Shown piece after piece: positions 27,072-34,356 of a stretch of DNA of 64,000 nucleotides. Position 1 is the stretch's first letter. Every line of letters begins with the position of its first letter. The position numbers were made by a program, and so were the translations under genes. Under the pieces are notes generated by a model. That model had not been told where the DNA came from, did not search any database, and saw nothing but the letters and a program-made list of their open reading frames with translations. The stretch is from Candidatus Opimibacter skivensis (lineage in GTDB: Bacteria; Bacteroidota; Bacteroidia; Chitinophagales; Saprospiraceae). Location: contig JADKGY010000032.1 of the NCBI GenBank assembly GCA_016722045.1, positions 230,001-294,000 on the forward strand, read 5' to 3'.

Positions 27072-27179
27072 TGGCAAGGTATGTGCTATTCATATGGTCA
27101 CAGAGATGATCAAATGTCGATTTTCTCATTAAGACCGGTCCAAACAGGGGGGTTAGGATCGGTCTTTTTTATTTTTTTT
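27072..27179 (+). ncRNA. Candidate small RNA divergent from htpG
   Basis: On the plus strand TGGCAAGGTATGTGC (27072-27086) has GG and GC with sigma-54 spacing. It is followed about 45 bp later by a strong intrinsic terminator (27131-27179). The region between carries no credible protein: only an 8-codon ATG-TAA frame at 27106-27132. A terminator on this strand needs a plus-strand transcript, and no plus-strand gene lies upstream before the convergent htpG. I infer a transcript of roughly 75-85 nt; neither promoter nor RNA is proven. Confidence 0.35.
27131..27179 (+). terminator. Intrinsic terminator, plus strand, htpG upstream region
   Basis: An 11-bp stem, AAGACCGGTCC (27131-27141) with GGATCGGTCTT (27156-27166), one G-U pair, and a 14-nt loop, is followed by TTTTATTTTTTTT. 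The U-tract exists only for plus-strand transcription. Confidence 0.8.
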
Positions 27180-27412
27180 AGGCGAAGCAAGAGGCGAAGG
27201 ATGTCGTTTGAATTCTGAATGTGGAATGATGAAGGGAATCGTGAATAAAGAATTTTGAAGTTGGAATTAAGAAGTTCAATTTTGAATGAGGAATTAGGAA
27301 GGAAATTCAGAATAGATAATAACAAAATATCCAACTACACAGTTAAATTCTGAAGAAACACAAAACGCATTCTAAGACAAAAGTCCCCTTTAGGGGATTT
27401 AGGGGCCTGGGC
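27180..27412. repeat. Degenerate 7-nt-period spacer and CCCCTAAA hairpin repeat
   Basis: From about 27210 to 27310 the sequence is an A/G-rich run with an imperfect period near 7 built on GAATT words. At about 27382-27409 lies a hairpin repeat (on the minus strand CCCCTAAATCCCCTAAAGGGG then ACTTTTG), also found at 34018-34047 and 38599-38628. On the minus strand it could terminate the adjacent GT-C gene, whose stop codon touches it. No gene is seen in 26963-27412. Confidence 0.55.
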
Positions 27413-29197
27413 TTAGGGGACAAAACAACTCACCTTAAGATTATCGATCAGAATTGTATTCGGAGAATCTGCATTCCAGATTGTCATTACACATTTATCA
27501 TAAGGTACATCCGGAATCCGCACATCGAAATAAAGATGCGTTGATAGATGATCAGTAGGAATCAATCTTTGAATACGTATAAAATTTGATTTAATGACTG
27601 CTCCGCCGTGATGAAACTGCACGATCCATTGTGCATATTTCCATATATCCCATTCTCTTGATTCTATAGTAAAATCAGCTTCGAATCTCAGCCAGTCTTT
27701 GCAATTGCTGTCGACGGGAATGTTTTCAGGTCCGAGATACTGATGTTCTCCATTCAGACAGGAAGTTTTCCCACCTGAAGATGCAGGGAGTGAACAGTAT
27801 ATAGAATCTTTTTCAAAATCATTTTCCAAAATAACGTTCGACTTAGATGGACTTCCTTTGAAATATTCCTTCGTGTCGAGCAATTTAAATCTATCTCTGT
27901 CAGGATGTAATCTTCCTACAACATTATAGAAATAGGGAGTTGTCATTTGACCTGGCTGGAAAAACCCACCCAAATGTGCCTGATTAATCCACCAACCGGT
28001 ATAATAAATATTGGCCGTCAGTATAATCATCCAGGCTACTCTACCCCACTTCCTTCGATCAAACCAATCAATCATCATGGCTAATGGAAAAGCCAATAAT
28101 GGATATATCTGGATAAGATTGCGCTGACCTAAACCTCCGCCACCTTCCCAATGTCCCCAGCTTAAAGTAATGTAAATCGCAAGGATACCTGTTACAAACG
28201 TTGGCCAGAAAAGAGGTTTGTTTCTCCTATACAAACTGTAAAAACCTATCAATGCAACTAACATCAAAGGCGTATAAATCCACCATCCGACATTAACGCC
28301 CATCAGACCTCTCCAGATTTTCGGATGCAGCCAATTGAATCCCTGATCACCATAGCTATACACGATCCATTCCCCTGCTACAGATTTCCAATAAATCATC
28401 TGAATACTCATGATCAGGCCTGCAATAAAAGCAGCTACCAGGCATTTTTTCCATTGCTGAAATAATAAGGTGATTCGTTCGCGAAGAGAATTGATTCCCC
28501 ATAGAAGCGGAATGATGATCCATATGATTTCAGTGGGTCTTGTCAATGTGGCGAGTCCTATGCAAACACCTATTCCGATTGCAGATGCCCAATCCGTTTT
28601 TTTGTAAAACCGAATTGTAAATAAAATGAGTCCACACATCAGTGTGAATAGCCACGTGTGATTCATTCCGTTACTGATGGATGCATATTCCATCCAATTA
28701 GTAGCGAGGCCCAATGCAAATAATACCCATGCTGCTATTTGATCCCGGAAATACAAAAGCAGTATCCGCCTCAATAGCAGAAGCCCAAGCAATGACATCA
28801 AAAAGCTCCCCAGCCAAATGGCAACCTGGTATGGTTTACTATATCCATCTGCAGGATATGATCCAGTGAGTTTGGTATACGTATGAGCTAACAAAAAAAA
28901 AGGTGAATACATGATGGCCTGTCCGATTGCATACTTGTTGACCCGGTTACCGGAATCATGATGTCCGAAAGATTGATCATGGGCTGGCGAAGGAAGATAT
29001 TTTGCATCAATATCCGCCATGTATGCTTGCTTCTTAATATCATGGTAGATGAATAGAGCAGGCAGGTAATGGTAATAGCCGCTGACATCCCAGCTGATAG
29101 CTGCTTCTGATCCCTGCTTATTCCATTTCGGATAATAAAAAGTGCCCAGAAAGAACCAGATCATTGCAATGAACAGAACGGACAGGATTGATTTCAT
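27413..29197 (-). CDS. Polytopic glycosyltransferase, GT-C fold (PMT/ArnT-like)
   Basis: A 594-residue inner-membrane protein with about 11 helices. The first lumenal loop carries an acidic catalytic-type motif ('AISWDVSGYYHYLPALFIYH'), as in GT39/GT83 enzymes using polyprenyl-phosphate sugars. Helices include 'FLMSLLGLLLLRRILLLYF' and 'WASAIGIGVCIGLATLTRP'. A soluble C-terminal domain of about 150 residues looks carbohydrate-binding-like (beta-rich). Substrate unknown. The final codons and stop run into a CCCCTAAA hairpin repeat, and the upstream side abuts a long 9-mer array. Confidence 0.82.
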   Translation of the reverse strand: MKSILSVLFIAMIWFFLGTFYYPKWNKQGSEAAISWDVSGYYHYLPALFIYHDIKKQAYMADIDAKYLPSPAHDQSFGHHDSGNRVNKYAIGQAIMYSPFFLLAHTYTKLTGSYPADGYSKPYQVAIWLGSFLMSLLGLLLLRRILLLYFRDQIAAWVLFALGLATNWMEYASISNGMNHTWLFTLMCGLILFTIRFYKKTDWASAIGIGVCIGLATLTRPTEIIWIIIPLLWGINSLRERITLLFQQWKKCLVAAFIAGLIMSIQMIYWKSVAGEWIVYSYGDQGFNWLHPKIWRGLMGVNVGWWIYTPLMLVALIGFYSLYRRNKPLFWPTFVTGILAIYITLSWGHWEGGGGLGQRNLIQIYPLLAFPLAMMIDWFDRRKWGRVAWMIILTANIYYTGWWINQAHLGGFFQPGQMTTPYFYNVVGRLHPDRDRFKLLDTKEYFKGSPSKSNVILENDFEKDSIYCSLPASSGGKTSCLNGEHQYLGPENIPVDSNCKDWLRFEADFTIESREWDIWKYAQWIVQFHHGGAVIKSNFIRIQRLIPTDHLSTHLYFDVRIPDVPYDKCVMTIWNADSPNTILIDNLKVSCFVP

Positions 29198-29214
29198 TCA
29201 GACTTTAGTATAGA

Positions 29215-29222
29215 CAAAAGTA
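29215..29222 (-). promoter_or_regulatory. Candidate -7 element for the GT-C gene
   Basis: TACTTTTG (minus strand) matches TAnnTTTG, 17 bp before the ATG. The 9-mer array begins at 29237, exactly where the -33 element should lie, so array length or sequence could influence expression. Confidence 0.4.
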
Positions 29223-29236
29223 ATATAAGGTCTGAA

Positions 29237-29452
29237 AGGCAGAAGGGAAGAAAGGCAGAAAAGGTTGAAAGGGCGGAAAAGGCAGAAGAGGTAGAAGAGG
29301 CGGAAAAGGCAGAAGAGGTAGAAGAGGCAGAAGAGGCAGAAGAGGCAGAAGAGGTAGAAGAGGCAGAAGAGGCAGAAGAGGCAGAAGAGGCAGAAGAGGT
29401 AGAAGAGGTAGAAGAGGTAGAAAAGGCAGAAGAGGCAGAAGAGGTAGAAGAG
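29237..29452. repeat. GGYAGAAGA 9-mer tandem array, about 24 units
   Basis: Units alternate among GGCAGAAGA, GGTAGAAGA and GGCGGAAAA. Two minus-strand frames are open through the whole array and would encode Leu/Pro or Phe/Leu/Cys runs, a by-product of a 9-nt unit without stops. A related array lies at 61813-61896. The spacer 29198-29561 holds nothing else recognisable. Confidence 0.92.
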
Positions 29453-29561
29453 TATATGACAATGATTTATTTGGGCAGTTATTAAACTGCCTAATAAGGA
29501 TTGCAAAATGTAAATTGAAAGGAATATTAATTTTAAGTGTGTAAACTTAAAATAGATATTA

Positions 29562-30932
29562 TCAATTGTAGCTCATCCATTTTGCCTGCCAATGTTCAAT
29601 ATTAGGGCATTGGCGGTATTGTGGATCTATTAAAATATATGTACTGGCCAATTTCTTACTTAGCCAGTCCCCAAATGCCAGGTTTCGTTTACTCTCACGG
29701 GCTGCATCCTGGATACGGCTATAATCTTGTTTAAGGTTAGCAAGGTGAGGAGATGTTCGTCCCTGAAGTTGGACAATCTTATATTCATAGTCACCGAGTG
29801 GAGTCCGATACTGAATGGGAGGTGTTATCTCACCTACACTTAGTGTATCAATGTTGAAGAATATTTCACTATCCACATCACCTGTTTCAAAAAATGTATT
29901 TGATGTTTTCGGATTGATCATGCGTCCGTTGTTACTAAAACTCTGCACTTTCTTATCCCCGAATTTATGTACCGCGTCTGCAAATGTCATCGTATCGATT
30001 TCAATAAGATGCTTGATGGAATCAAGTTTATTTTTTGTCTTTTCAAGATCTGGGTCTGTGATTCTCGGACGGATAAGGATATGCCGTGTATTGATAGAGT
30101 TGACTCTTCGCTCGATCAGTTGAATAATATGAAAACCAAATTCAGATTCAACGACATCCGATATTTGTCCCTTCTCAAGCTGGAAAGCAGCTCCTTCAAA
30201 TTCAGGTACAAAATTCCCCCGTGTAGTCCAGCCAAGATTTCCACCATCTTTTGCACTGCCATCATCTGAATACTTTCGGGCTAATTCTTCAAAATCAGCT
30301 CCTGCCTTGATCTGATCCTTGATACTATTAATCTTTTGAAGTGCCTTTGCTCTTTCCTCCTGATTGACCTTGGGTTTGATCACAATCTCAGCTAATTCTA
30401 CCTCAGCATTAAAATAAGGCAAACTATCCGCAGGTATACGATGATAAAAATCAACAACTTCGGAAGGTGTGACTCCAACTTTATTCATAATCTCCGCCCG
30501 CATTTTATCCGCGAGTAATTTTCGAAGCATATCATCTTTCACCTGCTCACGCATCTCACTTACAGTTTGTCCGTATACATCCTGAAACATCTTCCGATCA
30601 TTGTTCATCATAGATAATATCTGATTCATCCTCGAATCGATCTCTGATTCAACCTGATCATCGGTTACTTCCACGCTATCGATTTTGGCATAGTGGACTA
30701 ACATGGCCTGGGCCATAAGACTCTCCAGGATCAGGCAGCGCTCCGCATCTCCGGGGGTTGCCTTACGTTCACGCATCATAGCCATCTGTTCTTCAACATC
30801 TGAATGAAAGATAACTTCTCCTCCCACCTTTGCTATGATCTTGTCCAGTACGATTGTATCCTGTGCCTGAAGGAGTGGATACGAGATGACGAACAATGAG
30901 AAGATGGCACTTTTTAGAATCATTTTTTTCAT
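29562..30932 (-). CDS. SurA-like periplasmic peptidyl-prolyl isomerase
   Basis: A 456-residue protein with signal peptide ('FSLFVISYPLLQAQ'). A SurA N-domain ('DKIIAKVGGEVIFHSDVEEQ') is followed by two parvulin domains. The first is complete ('AEVELAEIVIKPKV', 'DFEELARKYSDDGSAKDGGN', 'ESEFGFHIIQLIE'). The second is more diverged ('NTRHILIRPRITD'). SurA escorts unfolded outer-membrane proteins. It ends the operon 33761 to 29562 and overlaps the preceding gene by 4 bp (ATGA), so translation is coupled. Confidence 0.9.
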   Translation of the reverse strand: MKKMILKSAIFSLFVISYPLLQAQDTIVLDKIIAKVGGEVIFHSDVEEQMAMMRERKATPGDAERCLILESLMAQAMLVHYAKIDSVEVTDDQVESEIDSRMNQILSMMNNDRKMFQDVYGQTVSEMREQVKDDMLRKLLADKMRAEIMNKVGVTPSEVVDFYHRIPADSLPYFNAEVELAEIVIKPKVNQEERAKALQKINSIKDQIKAGADFEELARKYSDDGSAKDGGNLGWTTRGNFVPEFEGAAFQLEKGQISDVVESEFGFHIIQLIERRVNSINTRHILIRPRITDPDLEKTKNKLDSIKHLIEIDTMTFADAVHKFGDKKVQSFSNNGRMINPKTSNTFFETGDVDSEIFFNIDTLSVGEITPPIQYRTPLGDYEYKIVQLQGRTSPHLANLKQDYSRIQDAARESKRNLAFGDWLSKKLASTYILIDPQYRQCPNIEHWQAKWMSYN

Positions 30933-31807
30933 TCTGTATTTATTTTGACCTGGTCAAGTTGTATGTCCCTGTCGTAAATTTCTTTTTTAATTCTTTCCAG
31001 CAACTCAAGCTCGCGTTGATGAATGATATATTTGGCAGCCTGGGTGCGAATTCGTGACAATGGAGCAATATCCCGTTCATAATATACCTCCGTCGGATAA
31101 AGGAGGTAAATATAATCGTGATCTTCCCTGGCAACGCTGCGATTAGAACGAATACCGGCAGGAGAAAGTGTACCCTCCGGAAAAAGCTGTACTAGCATAT
31201 TCATTTCTTGCCATTCTGACGAGTCAGCCCAGTTCGTTTTAGCGTGTTTTGCCATATACGACAGGACTTCTTCAAAATGATTTGTTGGAAATGTCCTCCA
31301 CCATTGTAAAATCTTATCGTTCCGGTTGAGCGGTGTCTTAATCTTAAAATAGAAACCCCTCAGGATGCCTGATTCAAGGCGATGTTGCTCTTTATTTGCC
31401 TCATAGTATCGTTGCAGATCATTTTCTGTAATCACTGTGTCAAGTCTCTCTTCAATGACCTGTTGCTCAAAGAAATGCATCACCAGGGACTGTCGGTAAT
31501 CTTCAAGCAATTTATTCATGTTGACTTCTTTCGGAAAATTCTTTTCCGCTTCGACAAGAAGAAGCCTGTCCCTTACCCAATGCTCAGCCAGACTTCGAAC
31601 CTGCTGCATACTATCTTCAGCGGTAGAATACCCCTGGATAAGATCCTTTATATCGTCAAACGTAAGCTTGTATTGAAATACCTGGGCCAGAATCACAGGA
31701 TCAGGGATTTTTTTTTCAGGGGCTTTAGCCTTTGCGCATGAGAACATCAAAAATGCCACGATGACACAACCTAAAACCGAAATATTTAACCCTATTATTC
31801 TATGCAA
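30929..31807 (-). CDS. SurA-N-like periplasmic lipoprotein foldase
   Basis: A 292-residue predicted lipoprotein (lipobox 'AFLMFSC', Cys about 24). It has a SurA/PrsA-like N-terminal helical domain ('LAEHWVRDRLLLVEAEKNFP', 'VITENDLQRYYEANKEQHRL') but no recognisable intact parvulin core, so it is probably a chaperone without isomerase activity. It lies between two parvulins, 10 bp after the first and overlapping the last. This three-gene arrangement is familiar in Bacteroidota. Confidence 0.82.
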   Translation of the reverse strand: MHRIIGLNISVLGCVIVAFLMFSCAKAKAPEKKIPDPVILAQVFQYKLTFDDIKDLIQGYSTAEDSMQQVRSLAEHWVRDRLLLVEAEKNFPKEVNMNKLLEDYRQSLVMHFFEQQVIEERLDTVITENDLQRYYEANKEQHRLESGILRGFYFKIKTPLNRNDKILQWWRTFPTNHFEEVLSYMAKHAKTNWADSSEWQEMNMLVQLFPEGTLSPAGIRSNRSVAREDHDYIYLLYPTEVYYERDIAPLSRIRTQAAKYIIHQRELELLERIKKEIYDRDIQLDQVKINTE

Positions 31808-31817
31808 AACGCAATGA

Positions 31818-33761
31818 TTATTTCTTCACCAGGCTAAGGAGGACTTTCTCATCGACCTTTACAGGATATTTCTTCTGAAGAGAGGCAACCCACTCTTTCT
31901 CAAGCTGATCCTGGTAGTCAGCAATGATATATCCCCTGGCTTCTTCCAGTGATTTGGCCTGTGGAGGGATGATTCTTTCCACCCTCATGATTCCCTTTCC
32001 ATCAGGAAGATCTGCTTTTGCACCTGCCACCCAGGTCAGACCTGTAGGCAAAGTCTCATCTTTCTGATATGTCCTGCGACTAAGTTGTACGGGAATTTTT
32101 TTCTTCTGCGCTTTTGAAGCAACAACAGACAAGGATTTTTTTGCAGCCCATTTTTTAATCATTGGCATTTTGTCCATTGTAGCGGAATCGAGTGTAAGCG
32201 TCGCCACTTCTATTCTTTCGTCCCACATATAATTCGAACGATGGTCTTTGTGAAAAGCTATGAGGCCTACAGTGTCTTTACTTGCTTTATCCCAAACATT
32301 AATCTTGGTCGCTTCAAAAAGTAAAATACCTTCTTCGTATTCTCTCATCAGCGCTTTGAATTCAGGGTATTTATTCACGAGATTATGCTCCTCGAAAGAC
32401 AATGCTTTTTCTCCTACATAATCACTGAAGATTTTATCCACGATTTCTTTATTCGGTGTTCCCTTCGCTACACCCATACGAATCCTCGCATTGTTCCGGA
32501 TATAATTGCCAAAATCAATATTCGTATAGATATCCTTTCCTATGGTCAGCAAGGGTTTTTCATCTATAGAGGGCACTTGCCAGCGATAAGTCTGCAAGTC
32601 ATCACCGATATTTGCAAGAAACTGATCATAAATAGTCTGATCTACAATAAAGCCTGCATCCTTTTTGATCCGGTTGATCATGATTTGTTTGGCACTGACC
32701 ATTCGTTCGTCGCGGCCTACCTGCGTTTCGATTTTCCTTTTCGCAGCATCAAACAATAGCATCGGACGCTTCTTCACTCTCTTGACAATATGCCATCCAA
32801 GACGTGTGCGTATAGGTGCAGAAATATCTCCGTCAGCCTGCAATCCAAATGCTGCATCTTCGAAAGGTTTTTCAAATTGATTGATGATCATTGTCCCTAT
32901 AAATCCACCTCTTTCTGATGTCGTCTTATCTTCTGATGATTTTCGTGCAGCGTCTTCAAACTTTCCGCCTTTCAGTATTTCCTGGTAGATGACATCAATT
33001 TTTGATTTAGCATCAAGATTATTGCTTTCATCTGCTTTGACACGAATGAGAATATGTGATACATCCATTTCCCCTCTGGCAGGTCTTTTCCCAATCACTT
33101 TGACAATATGATAACCGATACTTGTTTTAATCGGCATTGAATATGTACCCTGAGGTGTGCTATATGCTGCTGTTTCGAAATTGTAAAATCCACTGGGGAG
33201 AAGTGCTGTGATAAACCCAAGATCACCACTTAGTTCTTTGGTACCATTGTCTTCTGAGTAATGACGAACGGCATCGTCCCAGGATTCACCTGCCTGAAGT
33301 TTCGCGTATACCATCTGAATTTTAGTATATCCGGCCATCGTGTCCGTAGACACATTTGGATTGGTACGAATGAAAATGTGGGCTACATGGATATCTTCCT
33401 GCATCCGGTCAAAGGCTTCGTGAACCAGGCGATCGGTTACTTCTTTATCGTTGAGGTAGCTTTCTGCCAATTGTTTGCGATAACCATCAAGTTCATTTTT
33501 AAGGGAAGTCACAGTATCAAGACCCATAGCATAGGCCTCACGTACTTTGAGTTTAAACTTGGTGTAGAGGTCCAGATATTCGCGCAGGCTGGCTTCTGAG
33601 AAATCAGCATCATCGCGATTGTTTTTGCTATAGATATATGTGAATTCAGATGCCGGTACCGGTTGTCCATCCACGGTAAAAAGAACCGGGTCCTTGGTCT
33701 GGCCAAAAAGGGAAGTAGACACAATGACGGTCAGGAGGGAAATAATGAGAGAAAATCGCAT
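31818..33761 (-). CDS. PpiC/parvulin-type peptidyl-prolyl isomerase, first gene of foldase operon
   Basis: A 647-residue periplasmic foldase with signal peptide ('FSLIISLLTVIVSTSLFGQ'). Two parvulin domains occupy about 125-230 ('IHVAHIFIRTNPN', 'LSGDLGFITALLPSG', 'TSIGYHIVKVIGKRPA') and 235-340 ('MDVSHILIRVKADESN', 'TRLGWHIVKRVKKRP'). A long helical C-terminal part follows. I start at the ATG at 33761, because 12 extra upstream codons (from 33797) run through the promoter. The helix-rich first 110 residues resemble the SurA N-domain. Confidence 0.9.
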   Translation of the reverse strand: MRFSLIISLLTVIVSTSLFGQTKDPVLFTVDGQPVPASEFTYIYSKNNRDDADFSEASLREYLDLYTKFKLKVREAYAMGLDTVTSLKNELDGYRKQLAESYLNDKEVTDRLVHEAFDRMQEDIHVAHIFIRTNPNVSTDTMAGYTKIQMVYAKLQAGESWDDAVRHYSEDNGTKELSGDLGFITALLPSGFYNFETAAYSTPQGTYSMPIKTSIGYHIVKVIGKRPARGEMDVSHILIRVKADESNNLDAKSKIDVIYQEILKGGKFEDAARKSSEDKTTSERGGFIGTMIINQFEKPFEDAAFGLQADGDISAPIRTRLGWHIVKRVKKRPMLLFDAAKRKIETQVGRDERMVSAKQIMINRIKKDAGFIVDQTIYDQFLANIGDDLQTYRWQVPSIDEKPLLTIGKDIYTNIDFGNYIRNNARIRMGVAKGTPNKEIVDKIFSDYVGEKALSFEEHNLVNKYPEFKALMREYEEGILLFEATKINVWDKASKDTVGLIAFHKDHRSNYMWDERIEVATLTLDSATMDKMPMIKKWAAKKSLSVVASKAQKKKIPVQLSRRTYQKDETLPTGLTWVAGAKADLPDGKGIMRVERIIPPQAKSLEEARGYIIADYQDQLEKEWVASLQKKYPVKVDEKVLLSLVKK

Positions 33762-33794
33762 GTGGTAATGATGTTGATTATGTAAATAAGGGCG

Positions 33795-33823
33795 CAAAAA
33801 TAGCCATAATAAGGGCTATACAA
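33795..33823 (-). promoter_or_regulatory. Bacteroidota sigma-A promoter for the foldase operon
   Basis: On the minus strand TTG (33823-33821), an 18-bp spacer, then TATTTTTG (33802-33795): both elements and spacing match the TTG-N17-20-TAnnTTTG consensus. The box ends 33 bp before the ATG at 33761. It is the best complete promoter in the window. Confidence 0.7.
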
Positions 33824-33887
33824 CGTATTGGAAGCGCTAATTTGCTTAAAAATACGGGTGTCCGGTAATTTGTAACAAATGGTTAAC

Positions 33888-33946
33888 AGAAAAGGCTAAG
33901 GCTGAGAGGCGAAGGCTGAGGCGAAGGCGAAGGCGAAGGCGAAAAC
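33888..33946. repeat. GCGAAG hexamer run
   Basis: GGCTAAGGCTGAGA gives way to repeated GGCGAA units. The same hexamer theme occurs in the 3' end of cysH (8379-8400) and at 52158-52230. It lies in the 33762-34356 spacer. Confidence 0.7.
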
Positions 33947-34011
33947 AAAAGGTTTATCTGATTAAAGTAATATCCCCATTCCTGACCTCTCCGTCCCATA
34001 ACCCTCAGATC

Positions 34012-34164
34012 CCGTTTTGCCCCTAAATCCCCTGAAGGGGACTTTTGAATCTTTCTAGCGAGTGTGAATGATTTTCAATCGCAGCTACAAGCTTCTAGAG
34101 GATGATTTTCGAAATGAACATTAATTGGTGATATGGATTCGAAGTTGATAAACTTCGAATAGCG
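34012..34164. repeat. Dispersed repeat block, copy 1 (R2 hairpin plus R3/R5 module)
   Basis: A CCCCTAAATCCCCTGAAGGGG hairpin (34020-34040) is followed by a roughly 105-bp module (34056-34164), which ends in the inverted repeat ATTCGAAGTTGATAAACTTCGAAT. The module recurs twice at 38641-38854 in the same order and orientation, next to another copy of the hairpin. Confidence 0.85.
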
Positions 34165-34200
34165 GTAAATTTAGAAGTATTCAATTAGCGAGTACTTGAA

Positions 34201-34332
34201 TTGCCACGGGTTTTAACCCGTGGATTAATGAGGATGGAGCACTTCTGATCCTGAAGGGATCAAATATTAATAGCCGTGGGTTTCAACCCGCGGATAATGT
34301 GAGAGCGAAATTTGCAATCCTGAAGGGATTGA
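34201..34332. repeat. Tandem pair of 'GCCACGGGTTTTAACCCGTGG' hairpins with ATCCTGAAGGGAT words
   Basis: Two units (about 34201-34261 and 34270-34332) each combine a 9-10 bp hairpin around TTTTAA or TTTCAA with a following ATCCTGAAGGGAT palindrome. Such elements are, from memory, common dispersed repeats in Bacteroidota. They lie just downstream of the T9SS cargo gene and may serve as its mRNA end. Confidence 0.7.
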
Positions 34333-34356
34333 ATAATATCTGTTTCTCTATGAAAA

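Noticed and set aside
27015..27218. 67-codon plus-strand frame upstream of htpG
   Set aside because: It runs through the hairpin and U-tract of a strong terminator and has no protein-like features.
29198..29506. Two overlapping minus-strand reading frames of 85-102 codons rich in Leu/Pro or Phe/Leu/Cys
   Set aside because: They are produced by the stop-free 9-mer repeat; composition is purely periodic and there is no start context or homology.
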